From contig CAUYUJ010015016.1 in NCBI GenBank assembly GCA_963575745.1, forward strand, positions 594,244 to 658,243: a stretch of 64,000 nucleotides of DNA. Direction: 5' to 3'. This document shows, in pieces, positions 43,473 to 53,169 of the stretch. Made by a program: the position numbers and the translations under genes. Position 1 is the stretch's first letter. The number at the start of each line of letters is the position of its first letter. The DNA comes from Prorocentrum cordatum. Its lineage: Eukaryota; Sar; Dinophyceae; Prorocentrales; Prorocentraceae. Below the pieces are notes generated by a model. The model searched no databases. It was not told the origin of the DNA and worked only from the letters and a program-made list of their open reading frames with translations.

Positions 43473-43639
43473 AGAGGACGACCAACCAGTCCTCGGCTCT
43501 CGTGAACCACTCCTTGATCCCGCAACCTAGTGGAGATCCTCCGAGGTCTCCTAGTTCCCAAGACCACCCCCCTCCTCCAGCTCCTTCCTGGGCCCGACGA
43601 CTGGCTCCAAGGGGAAACGCTTGAAGTGGATCTGTTTGG

Positions 43640-44520
43640 TCACTGGCTTGGTCTGGGAGAGGCCCCCTCAGGAAAAAGGCAGACAGGCGCGCGGGGGTTG
43701 ATGGGGGCCTCGCTGAAGCACTTGACGCCCAAGACACAGTGCCCTAGCATGCGCGCACCCACGAAGAAATCAATCTCCGTCTCCTCCGCCCCCCTGCTGC
43801 CCATGACACCCTCTCCTCCTCCGTCAGCGCCAGCTCCACCGGCTGCAGTTGACCTGCACCTGGCCTGACGCGCAGAAAACATGGGGCCGCAAACTTCGCC
43901 CAGCCATCCACGGGCGGCCAGCTCGCGCGGGGTAAAGTTCCAGTCGGCTTGAATCACCCATGGGCTCTTGGCGCTGGTAACGCGCTGCCCAAGGCACCGA
44001 AGCATTTCCAAGTTAGCCCCTTTCAAGCCCAGACTGGCGCGAAAGTGAACCGAAATGACAATCGGGACCGACGGTGGGCCCACTTTGAGTAAACGAACCG
44101 CAACCCTTGCCTGGACGTCCTCCGAAGCTCTTGGCGCACACGCAGTGGGCGCAATCGTTGGGGCCACCCCGAGGACCACCCCAGCAGAGCTCATGTTGGG
44201 TCCATATCCTGTGGATTCAGCTGCCCCCCAGGCTCAAGTCCCACTTCCTGCGCTGCCCCCAGCCGCACGCCTGGTCTAGCTTGGAACGCGCCTTCAGTCG
44301 CGTCTCCTGCCCGCAGATCACATGGGGGACAAGCGCCTGACCGCGCGCACCACGGCCGAAAAACGCCTCTGGGAGGTCCGAGCACCAGTCGATCACCGAC
44401 TTGAAGGACTCCCAGCTGTTGGCATTCACACCGAAGATGCACAGCCGACTCGGCTCGCTTCGAACCTCCGGTGCTGACGCCGACCTCGAAGGTGACCCCC
44501 TCCCCGTAGATCCCCTGGGC
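43640..44520 (-). pseudogene. LINE B: endonuclease domain
   Basis: Starts near 44460 (RLCIFGVNANSWESFKSVI) with HVICGQETRLK (metal-binding Glu) near 44310, shifts frame near 44210, then PWVIQADWNFTPRELAARGW (catalytic Asp/Asn pair) near 43950 and EETEIDFFVGARML near 43770. This fits a LINE apurinic-type endonuclease. The first ATG of ORF2 is not clear; a GC-rich lead with a Cys pair lies upstream to about 44969. Confidence 0.75.
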
Positions 44521-46023
44521 CGCGTGGGCGTCGTCAACCTCGCCGAGGGCCGAGGCCTCTGCGATCTACTCTTGGCCAGTGAACCGCTGGTGACAACCGA
44601 AGCTGAGGGCGTCCCATGACTCGTCCAGGTGCACGCCGTCGCCGACCCTGCCGCACTTGACGACGCAGTCACCGCCCTCGACGTCGGCGCGGCAGGCGGC
44701 GGGGCGGGGAGGGGGTTGTTACTCTGCGGGGTTGAATCCCGCCCCCCCTCGGTTGCAAGACGGGCCGCTCGGATGCGAGCGCTGGCCACTGTCTCGTCGA
44801 GCACCCCCCCCCCGCCCCCGCGCCGCCTGCCATGCCGCCGCGCCCAGCGCGCCCCGCCAGCAGCTCCCGCGGCGCCGCGCCTGCGCCGCCGAACTGGGCG
44901 AAGAGCTCCGCGTCGAACACTCGCTCTGGCCGCTTCGCAGGCACAGCAACGCATCCTTGCTCCGCCCACGCTTCATCCACAGTGTTCTCAGCCCAGAACT
45001 TGCTCGTCAGCTGATGAGCCGACAGGCTAGGACTGCCGCCGTCGCGCCTGCTTGGCGCCGAGGGCGGCCACGGCGTCCAAGTACTCCCGCTCGGCAGCCC
45101 CCAGCACCGGGGCGTCGGCATTCCGAGCCCGGCGCAGCTCTTCTGCAGCCTCGGTGGCGGCCCGCTGGCGCTCTGCGAACCCCTCGCTGTCCAGCAAGTC
45201 CATGTCCACGTCGTCGTCGTCCACGGGCACCTGCGCAGCACTGCCGCCTCGGGAGCTGTCGCCGCCTCCGCCTGGGGGCACAGCGCCGCCACCAGCGCCA
45301 TCTCCAGCAGCCACATCCTGCTGGCCTTCGGCATGGGCCGCGGCTGCTGCTGCCCTCCGCTGGGCTGCGGCCTCGTGCAAGCGTTCCAGCGTGGCCAACG
45401 CGGCCTGACGCTCGGCGGACTCCGCGACGCTGTCGTGCATGCGCAGGCACATCGCCTCTTGCTTGGCGAGCTCCGTCCTGCAGGCGGCGGCCGCCTCCTG
45501 GACCTCCGCCAGAGACGCCTCCAACTCGGCTCTCCTCCAGCTTGCCAAGCTTCGTCCGCAAGTTCTCCACCTTCCACCTCGCGGTCCCTGCAAAAGGGCC
45601 ATTGGCGGCACTCGCGGCTGCGAGTTTGGCCTTCTCCGCCTCCTGCACCCCCGACGAGTCAAGACCCTCTCGCTTGAGGAACTCCACCACTTCGGCGAAA
45701 GAGAGCTCCTTCCCGCCGCCCGACTGCTGCGACGGCGGCGGCTTTGAAGCCCAGGGCGGCGGGCGGCCTTCCAAGGCAGCCACCCTCGCCTGGAGGTCAC
45801 GGATGACCTTGGCCTGCCCGTCGCCACCGTTGCCTCCTCCGCCTGGGGCTTGACGCGGCGGGCCCGCCGCCCAAGCTCCTCGCGGGGCAGCGCGCTGCCC
45901 GTCGCTGGGGGGCACCAGCTTCGCCGCCGCGGCACGCGCCGCCTGGACCACCTTTGAGGGGGGCCCTGCCGAGCAGCTCCTGCACTTGATCCGAGAGGCC
46001 CTGTTGTCCCAGCAGCCGCAGGT

Positions 46024-46036
46024 GGGGCACCCCCAC
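46024..46036. repeat. Left target-site duplication of the retrogene
   Basis: GGGGCACCCCCAC, identical to 47580-47592. It directly precedes the first base of the DinoSL. Confidence 0.9.
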
Positions 46037-46057
46037 CCGTAGCCATTTTGGCTCAAG
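46037..46057 (+). other. Complete DinoSL at the retrogene 5' end
   Basis: All 21 bases CCGTAGCC...GGCTCAAG match the dinoflagellate spliced leader. It marks the exact 5' end of the integrated cDNA. Confidence 0.95.
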
Positions 46058-46067
46058 TTGGCTCAAG
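46058..46067 (+). other. Second, truncated SL remnant
   Basis: TTGGCTCAAG, the last 10 bases of the DinoSL, directly follows the full copy. It implies that the parent gene was itself a retrocopy and that its transcript was trans-spliced again just upstream of the old leader. Confidence 0.85.
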
Positions 46068-46144
46068 ACGGTGGCGCTCTCGGGTGCCCTCGCGCCTCCT
46101 CGGCTTTAGTCGGGCGGCGCGGTTCCTCCCACGCCTGGGCTGCG

Positions 46145-47437
46145 ATGGCGCGCGGCGGGCGTGGCGGTGCGAGCCGAGGCATCGTCGTGCGGCATGGGGC
46201 GGCGTGCGCCACCGTCGTCGCCACGGTCGACGAAGCTGCGGAGCTCATGACCGCGCTGCTGGTGCGCCAGGTGTCCGGCAGCGGGCGGACGGCGGCGGCA
46301 GCGGGCGGCGCGGCGCGGCCCTCCCTCGACGGGGAGGCGCAGCGTGTGCTCGGCGCAGCTGCAGAGGTTGTGGCCACGCTGGGCGAGGCAACGCTGGCCA
46401 AGGGCCTCCAGGCGCTGCGGGCTAAGGGGGCTCCTCCCCCGTCGCACTGGGCGCGGAGGTGGCGCGAAGTGGATGCGGCAGCAGCGCTGCTGAGGCATCC
46501 GGGCGGAGCCGAAGCGGCGCTCGAGGCGCGCAAGTGGATCGCTGGAGGTGCTGGCACTCGAAAGTTCGAGGGCAAGCAAAACGAGCTGAACATCATCGTC
46601 GACGACACAATCGAGGAAGGTGGCAACGCGTACATCGAGAAGGAGGTGCACGACACCCTCCCCTGTGTGGACGGGCCGCTGCGGGCTGACGACTGTCAGG
46701 TCGACGGCAAGCGGAACGACGTGGAGGGCATCATCAACCCCATCACGATGAAGGCAAACGAGAAGGTCGAGGTCAACATCGGGAAGGTCGATGGCAAGCG
46801 GAAGGTACTGGAGGGCATCGGCAACCCCGTCGCGATGAAGACAATCGGGTGTGAAGTGATCGAGGCGACGTTGGAGGCGCAGCAGGGCAGCGTCAACCTT
46901 TGCCTCAGCATATGCGCAACCCTGCAGGAGGATAAGCTGCAGGACAAGGTCAAAGACGACGCTGGCACTCGCACAATCGAGGGCAAGCAAAAAGACCTGG
47001 ACACCATCGCCAACGGTACCTTTGAGGACGGCGGCCAGGCGGGCGTGGAGGCTCTCTTCGAGGAGCGCGAGGGCATGCCGAAGGAGCAGGAGGGCGTCAA
47101 CCACGCTACGATGGTGGCGTACCAAGCAGAGGTCGGCGAGGGCGCTCCCGAGGAGAAGACCGAGAACGCGGTGCACGGTGCCCTCGACGGGGCGGAGCTG
47201 GAGGGCATCGCCAACCCCATCACGATGAAGGTGGGCGACCGCGTGCGCATCACGAAGGGCCAGAACGCAGGGGGCGGTGGCAGCGTCCTCAGCGCAGGCG
47301 ACACGATCGTGCGCGTTCGTCTCGACGGAGCTGGCGCTGGGCGACATGGGGTTGCCTACGAGCCACGCGACAACGTCGAGATGGAGGCCGAGGAGCTGCG
47401 CCGCGCGGTGCGGACGCTGCGGCAGCCGAGGCGGTAG
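46145..47437 (+). CDS. Processed retrogene, repeat-containing protein of unknown function
   Basis: Intact 430-codon frame from the ATG at 46145, 77 nt after the SL remnant. The N-terminal third is Ala-rich and helical (TVDEAAELMTALLVRQVSGS). The middle carries three related modules ending EGIINPITMK, EGIGNPVAMK and EGIANPITMK (near 46740, 46825 and 47215), and two segments with GTRKFEGKQNELN/GTRTIEGKQKDLD. The C terminus (KVGDRVRITKGQNAGGGGSV) resembles a KOW or SH3-like beta barrel. Inserted within LINE B ORF1 on the opposite strand. No family recognised. The full reading frame suggests recent insertion; no promoter can be assigned. Confidence 0.75.
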   Translation: MARGGRGGASRGIVVRHGAACATVVATVDEAAELMTALLVRQVSGSGRTAAAAGGAARPSLDGEAQRVLGAAAEVVATLGEATLAKGLQALRAKGAPPPSHWARRWREVDAAAALLRHPGGAEAALEARKWIAGGAGTRKFEGKQNELNIIVDDTIEEGGNAYIEKEVHDTLPCVDGPLRADDCQVDGKRNDVEGIINPITMKANEKVEVNIGKVDGKRKVLEGIGNPVAMKTIGCEVIEATLEAQQGSVNLCLSICATLQEDKLQDKVKDDAGTRTIEGKQKDLDTIANGTFEDGGQAGVEALFEEREGMPKEQEGVNHATMVAYQAEVGEGAPEEKTENAVHGALDGAELEGIANPITMKVGDRVRITKGQNAGGGGSVLSAGDTIVRVRLDGAGAGRHGVAYEPRDNVEMEAEELRRAVRTLRQPRR

Positions 47438-47568
47438 CTCGGCGCGGTCCTCTTCGGCAGGGGTTTTCGAGCTCATCTGAGCTCCCCTCTCCGCCCTCCT
47501 CAGCGCTGGCGACGGCATGGCGAGGCGCCCGCGGAGGGCAGCGGAAGACTGGTCAAGCCGACGGTGGC

Positions 47569-47578
47569 AAAAAAAAAA
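47569..47578 (+). other. Poly(A) tail of the retrogene
   Basis: Ten A residues 131 nt after the stop codon, followed by G and the right target duplication. Confidence 0.85.
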
Positions 47579-47579
47579 G

Positions 47580-47592
47580 GGGGCACCCCCAC
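47580..47592. repeat. Right target-site duplication of the retrogene
   Basis: GGGGCACCCCCAC, second copy of 46024-46036. Confidence 0.9.
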
Positions 47593-47753
47593 AGGGGTGC
47601 CTTGATGCCTGGCAGGACATCGGGCGGGGGGCCCATTCGTCACTGGCTGCAGTGACTGGGCCGAGCGTTGCAAAACCAGGGGGCTTGCAAGCACGAGCCG
47701 CTCTGAAGTACGCGCTTGCAAGCGCAGCGCCTCCACGGCCTGCGCCAGAACGG

Positions 47754-47774
47754 CTTGAGCCAAAATGGCTACGG
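47754..47774 (-). other. Complete DinoSL at the 5' end of LINE B
   Basis: A perfect 21-nt DinoSL on the minus strand. Directly after it, CCGTTCTGGCGCA at 47753-47741 looks like an older, diverged leader (9 of 12 bases over TTTTGGCTCAAG). It stands 117 nt before the ORF1 ATG. Confidence 0.9.
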
Positions 47775-47880
47775 AGAGGAGGAGGAGGAGGAGGAGGAGG
47801 AGGAGGAGGAGGAGGAGGAGGAGGAGGAGGAGGAGGAGGAGGAGGAGGTGGAGGTGGAGGAGGAGGAGGACAGAGGAAGA
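47775..47880. repeat. (GGA)n microsatellite at the 5' border of LINE B
   Basis: Almost pure GGA triplets, starting two to four bases from the SL. Same motif and phase as the tract at the 3' border. Translated frames are homopolymers and not proteins. Confidence 0.9.
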
Positions 47881-48199
47881 GGAAGAGGAGAACAGAGGTC
47901 CCTGGGCGCCTCCCGAGGACACCCATGGAAGCCTCCAGATGCCTCCAGGGGCCTCGGAGGCCTGCAGAGGAAATGCTCAGTCCACACGTCCTCCCCGAGG
48001 CAATCGGATCTCAGGAGCTGAAGGGGAACAACAGGGGTGGACCAGCTCAGGGGGGAGCATCGACCTGGAATGGGCGAATCATCGCCGACCGATCGGCAAC
48101 AAGCCCCGATGTCGAATCCGCACGCTCCTGGGCTGGGTGGGCCATCGAGCCCCCATCGGCGATCAATAGGCGATCGGGGATCGATGCATTCCCCCGTTT

Positions 48200-48717
48200 T
48201 CCCCCCCCCTCCTCCTCCTCAGCCTCCTCCCCCCCCCTCCTCCGCCTCCTCCTCCTCCTCCTCCTCCTCCTCCTCTACTCCTCCGCCCCCCCGCTCCTAT
48301 TCCTCCTTCTACTCCTCCTCCTCCTCCTCCTCCTCCTCCTCCTCCTCCTCCTCCACCCACGTGCCCCCTCCTCTTCCTCCTCTTCCTCCTCCTGCTCCTC
48401 CTCCTGCTCCTCCTCCTCCTCCGCCCACGTGCCCCCCGCAGTCTTGCCCCTGACGGCCCCCGCCCTTGGCGAGACCCTCCCCTGCGTGCCCCCCGAGGCG
48501 CGGGGCCCGGCGCCCTCGGGGCGACGAGGCCCCAGCCTCGATCGAGCCCCGACCCTCCCCTCGACCCGGCGACGAGGGCGAGGGGACTCCTCGAGGAGGA
48601 GGAGGAGGAGGAGGAGGATGAGGAGGAGGGAGGAGGGGGAGGAGGAGGAGGAGGAGGAGGAGGAGGAGGAGGAGGAGGAGGAGGAGGAGGAGGAGGAGGA
48701 GGAGGAGGAGGAGGATG
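48200..48717. repeat. (CCT)n and (GGA)n microsatellites in opposite orientation
   Basis: CCT-rich from 48200 to 48435 and GGA-rich from 48588 to 48717, with about 150 bp of unique GC-rich DNA between. The arms could pair into a long foldback. No gene. Confidence 0.85.
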
Positions 48718-49480
48718 TCCTCGTCGCTGGCCTTTCTCCGCGGAGCCCTGCGCCCTCAACGTCGCCGTCGCCGTCGCCGTCGCCGTCGTCGTCGTCGTCG
48801 TCGCGCGAGAGTCAAAGTTCGGGGAGACGTACGACTCGGGTTCGGGGGACTCGGGTTGGCCTAACGGGGACATCATGAAAAAGATGAGACCGAATCTGAA
48901 ATTTGACGCGAGCTCCCGCTGCAGACCTCCCACGAACACTGGACCATCACAATCCAGGGCGGGCTCGTCAAACAGCGTGGGCGAACCAGAGCTCTGGCGT
49001 ACTCGATTCTTGCATCTCCCCGATTTTCAGAAGGCGGCGGGGCTTCTCAGGGGCCCTCTGAAAAGCCGCCGCTGCCGTCGGAGAAGGCTCCCTTCTGAGC
49101 CTCCCGAGCAAGCCCACCCCCCTGGCCTGCCCCCTGGGCGTGCTGCAGACTCGACATGTCCTCCTCGTCCGGTGCCTTGGGCCCAGATCGTCCTACAGCA
49201 TTTCTCCATCTGGATCGAGCTCTCAGGGTCTCGGAGCCCGAAAATGGGCGAAAACGCCCGGGGGCCCGAAGAAGAGACGGTAACATCAAGGCCTCAGGGT
49301 CGTCGCTAGCCCTTTTCATCGCCGTCCTCCCGAAATTCGGGAAGATCGGACCCCGGGTGGCCCCAGTGTCGGATATCTCCTCTTCGTCCCGAACCCATCC
49401 CCAGCCTGACTCTGCCTGCCGACGAGCACGCGGGCCGACGCACTTCGTTTTTGGGTTTTCTTGTCTCCGTCTCTCTTTCT
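48718..49480. other. Stretch without recognised gene
   Basis: GC-rich with a short (GTCGCC)n run at about 48760. Frames on both strands lack recognisable domains. Confidence 0.4.
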
Positions 49481-49612
49481 CTCTTTTTCTTTATTTGTTT
49501 TTTCTCTCTCTCTCTCTGTCTCTTTGTCTCTCTCTCTCTCTCTCTCTCTGTCTCTGTTTTTCTCTGTCTCTCTATACGTGTCTCTCTCTCTCTCTCTCTA
49601 TATATATACCCC
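49481..49612. repeat. (TC)n microsatellite
   Basis: TCTCTC runs with TTTT interruptions, ending in TATATATA. A short GGA tract follows at 49694-49722. Confidence 0.9.
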
Positions 49613-49799
49613 TCTCGCTCTTTCTTTCGCCACTGGGTGGGGCCCGTGGCGGCGCGACGGCGGGCCTGCGACGCGTCGCCTCTGGCAAAGCTGGGAGGAG
49701 GAGGAGGAGGAGGAGGAGGAAGGATAAGAAATCGGCAGAAGGAGGAGGGGACGGGGAAGGAGGAGGATTGAGGTAGTGGGAGGGGGTCGGAGGTAGAGC

Positions 49800-50170
49800 G
49801 GGGTGAAGAACAAGAAGAAGATGTGGGTATCCATAATTTGATGATGCTCAACTTTTGACCGAAACACGGCTTCCAACATGTCGTCTGCGGGTACATGGGC
49901 CATGCCAGATATCCGATGATCCCATGATTCAAGAAACGTAGTGACACTGCTATTTGTCATCTTGACGTTGTTCAGATGTGACCAGATAGAGACGAAGCAA
50001 GTACCCGTCCATAAATATGAAATAATCTGCCGCCACATACCCAAACAATTGCGGAGATTGGCTTCTCCATTTACGGGCATGAATTGGCCCTTCCTTTGAG
50101 GTCATCATTGCCAAACCGTCGCTTCGCGCTGCTGAATAAAGCATCAAGCGTATCGAAATCACCACTGTCC
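49800..50170 (-). pseudogene. Fragment of an unknown, possibly Gag-like protein
   Basis: The minus strand reads ANLRNCLGMWRQIISYLW, NNVKMTNSSVTTFLESWD and ADDMLEAVFRSKVEHHQI, a well-formed helical protein of about 85 residues with balanced composition unlike its surroundings. The pattern (a Trp-containing helix, then short helices ending near basic residues) recalls retrotransposon Gag, but this is an impression. Upstream (50282-51134, minus) two more short frames with LRDSVQGCELVSASGTGQ and CQFAAEDVAKFLILKNQK may belong to the same remnant. Confidence 0.35.
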
Positions 50171-50281
50171 GCGAGCCAAATCAAATGTTGCTCCGTCGTT
50201 TACGACCCCGCGAAGCTATTTGAACGCCGCATCGGGTCTGCCCCGCGATGAGCTAAGAGTCTCATACACATCCTGCTTCCA

Positions 50282-51134
50282 TTATCGGGGGAAGGGGGCC
50301 GACAGCAGAGCTCGGAACTTCAAACGTTCTACATACTTATATTTCTGATTCTTAAGAATGAGAAACTTCGCGACATCCTCAGCAGCAAACTGACAGTTGT
50401 TAGATGACTCCCCACCTGTCCCCGGTCGATCAATCTCAGACGGAAGAGGTCCTTCTGGTTGGTTTTCCAAGCATTTGGGGACTGGACTCACACATCCTGC
50501 ATCGCCACTTTTTCCCGCGCTGGGTGGTTTTCGGTTGCTAGTGGGTCGCGCTGCTCAAGGCTGGGCCTCCACTCAGGATGTGGCTGCGGGCGTGGCGGCG
50601 CGGAAGCCGGCGCGCTCTCGCGAGGCTTCTCAATCGCCTCAGCGCCAGGTTGCCGCGCCGCGGGCAGCAGAGAATCGGCCCCCCAGCGCGCTCTCATCAG
50701 GTGCGCGGACAGCTTCAACTGCGGGCGTATCCGACGAGTCTCTAATCCACCAGACCTCTCGCTGGAGGTGGCGACGGGCTGTTCTTTTCAACCGCCGTGC
50801 GCTCGAAAGGGGTCACATGCCTAGTCGTAACTGGGGCATGTCTGGACACGGCAGCCTTTTGCGCCGCTGCCTCCCGGTGATGATTGTCAACCGTTCGTGG
50901 CGAGGTATCCGACCTAAAACTTAGCTGGCCCAGTTCTTCTACGGCTTCATTGCGGATTCTACCTGAATTGGCACTGCGGAGGTCGCTGTTGTTCTGAACT
51001 TGGCCAGTCCCACTGGCGCTGACCAGCTCGCAGCCCTGCACACTATCGCGCAGCGTTTGTATTTTACCCTCCGCGTCAAGCAACAGGGCATCGCGCGCGT
51101 CGATCGCGTCGCCGTTCGCAGGACACGGTCGCAA
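50282..51134 (-). pseudogene. Remnant coding-like frames, unknown
   Basis: Two frames: 51134-50742 (DARDALLLDAEGKIQTLRDS, RNEAVEELGQLSFRSDTS), possibly coiled coil then disordered, and 50491-50282 ending FRALLSAPFPR-stop. They lie just upstream of the Gag-like fragment on the same strand. No family recognised. Confidence 0.3.
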
Positions 51135-53165
51135 TGCGCTATCCCGTCTTTCCTGGAGAGAGGCGGGGTTTTACCGTACTTCTGGTATCTCGGGCACAAC
51201 CTCGGAGGTCTCGCGCTTGATCTCTGCCTGGGGTGCGGCGGCGAGCTCCACTCGTCGAGTTAACTCGTCGCTAGTTTGCTCTAGTTTCCTCGCGCGCTTC
51301 TCAAGAATTTGATGGGGCTGCCGCGCTTCGCTTAATTCTGGCGCGGCTTACACTTGTTGGTAATTAAGCAAGTTCCCGACTGCATTGATACACTCGCTCA
51401 GATGTGTCATCCCGTGGTCCGTCAGTCACTGGTGCGTCATTCGGGCCCGTGCGCTGGCCTGAAGGCCCGCGCCCTGCGCTCGCCGCGCATGCGAGGCCCA
51501 TGCGAGCTCCGCGAAAGACGAACGCAACATATTAAGGTTGGTCTCTTGTTATTGTTCGAGCATTCTGCCTTGCCCCCGCAGCGCCTGCTGTCGCGACGCG
51601 GCCATCGGCTGGCTCGACGTCGGCGGCGCCTCGGCAGTTCAGATAGAACTTCGCTCGGCGGGGGCTGTTTCGAACCGAGCCCGCAGCCCCGCCTGCGATC
51701 TTGAAAGCACTTGGTCTACAGCTCGAAATGGGATCTGCCTCGCGGATAAGGGCCAGCTCCCTGTAGATCCCGCGCGGAGCCTGGCCGCGCCAGCGGCGGA
51801 TTGCCCCGTCGCGTGAGTCCTCTCAACGGCTCGAGGCGGATGGGCTTGGCCCTTCCCTGCGGCGCGGCCTGCCAGCGCGACTTGCCCGCGCCCCGTTCGT
51901 TGCTGCCGAACAATCGTTTGCGTTTCCTCCGCGTCGATTGACGCGTCGGAAACGATGGCCTCGAGTCAGGCCCCCAGCTCTCCCGAGGTCTGCATCCCAC
52001 TCGCAATGCTCTCGCACTGCTTCGGCAGATGACCCGCGCGCGGGGGCGCTTCGGCCCTCGGGCCGACGCCGGGGCCCCAGACTTCGAGGCAAGGCCTCGG
52101 CGCGCCGTCGAGGGCGACGGGATGAACCTGTCTCCAATCATCAGCTGTTTTGGGCCCACGCGCTGGGATCATCTGTGAGACGGGAACCACAAGCAAAACT
52201 CCCAACGGGCAAGCTTCTGGATTTCCTAGGTTTGGGCAGGACTTTGTGCTCGAAGAAGGTCCATGACTAATTCTAGTTTCCCCTCGTCCTTTCCGCCACA
52301 GCTGCGCACTCTCATCCGCGCGCAAGAGCGCGGGCGACGACGATGGCCGCGAGCGCGCGGCGCGTGGGCGAGCGCGCCCTTTGCGCCCGCCGCCTCGCGA
52401 GCCCATGAATGCTCGGGGATGCGTACAATCAAAAACCCTAATGAGGACGCGCGGTAAGGACGCAAGACCCTCGGAAGCCAAAGTTGGGATTTTTTGGGCG
52501 GCGGACGACGAAAACCTCAAGGACGCAAGAGCAAGGAAGAGCAAGGACGCAAGGGTACCCTGAGCAAAGTCGTGCGTCCTCAGTAGGGTTCTTGACTGTA
52601 GATGCTCGGGGATGCGCAGTTCAGTGCTCTCCTCGATCCTCGGAAGGACGAAAGAGAGGGGGGGCCAAAGAGGAGCGACGGGGGGCCGAGACGGACCGCG
52701 GGACCACCCCGAGACCTCCAGTGGGGGGCACCGCGCGAAAGCAACACGCACCAGGTCCAACGAAGAAAACAAACCGCGCAGGGTTGCCCAGACTGACAAG
52801 GATGGTTCGGCGGCCGCCCAAGCGGCCGATTGAAAACGAACGCGCCAACCCCCGAAGGAGGGCGAGTCGGCCCGCCCACTTTCTTCGAGGCGGAGGGCTT
52901 GTCCGGCGACGAAGCAGCCAGCTTCGCCCGCCGCCGCCGCCACTCCGATCTGCCAAGCGGCCTCTGACGGCTAATCTACGCAACCCTCCGGAGGGGCAGT
53001 GCCGAGCTGCTGCTCAGCGCGCTCGGGCGCTAGGCCAGCAGCCCTGACCGCCGCGGTCGCGACCGCCGCGACCACCGCCAACGCGACCACCGCGACCACG
53101 TCCCACGAGTACCACGACCACTCTACCGTCCCGAGGCCAGCGTTTGACCGCGGTGCTGTCTTAAA
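51135..53165. other. GC-rich stretch without recognised gene
   Basis: Long open frames on both strands (for example 51966-52943 minus) reflect GC content and show no domain. Short repeats occur: GGACGCAAG near 52455-52550, TGCTCGGGGATGCG at 52411 and 52600, and a GCGACCACC run at 53050-53100. Confidence 0.45.
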
Positions 53166-53169
53166 AAAA

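Larger units (their letters stand above)
45027..47636 (-). pseudogene. LINE B: ORF1 with zinc finger and coiled coil, split by a retrogene
   Basis: With the retrogene removed, an ATG at 47636-47634 opens MGPPPDVLPGIKAPLWG and runs into CPTCGCWDNRASRIKCRSC, a RanBP2-type zinc finger (W-x-C-x2-C ... N ... C-x2-C) that would bind RNA. After an Ala/Pro/Gly linker comes KVIRDLQARVAALEGRP. A frameshift near 45550 leads into a long coiled coil (SLAEVQEAAAACRTELAKQE) and an acidic stretch, ending ALGAKQARRRQS-stop at 45027. The insertion falls between LWG and CPTC. Confidence 0.7.
23507..47774 (-). mobile_element. LINE B, non-LTR retrotransposon with two nested insertions
   Basis: On the minus strand: DinoSL (47774-47754), a 5' UTR of about 117 nt, ORF1 from the ATG at 47636, endonuclease, RT, RNase H, and an end abutting (TCC)n. 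Taking out the retrogene (46037-47592) and the Copia element with one target duplication (26161-42234) leaves about 6.6 kb, a normal LINE length. ORF1 and the RT read across both excision points. There is no poly(A) at the 3' end; the element lies between (TCC)n tracts on both sides, suggesting insertion into a microsatellite. Frames are broken in several places, so the copy is dead. Confidence 0.8.

Noticed and set aside
46106-47926. 606-residue minus frame opposite the retrogene
   Set aside because: It is the shadow of the retrogene and of the GGA tract; it lacks a domain.
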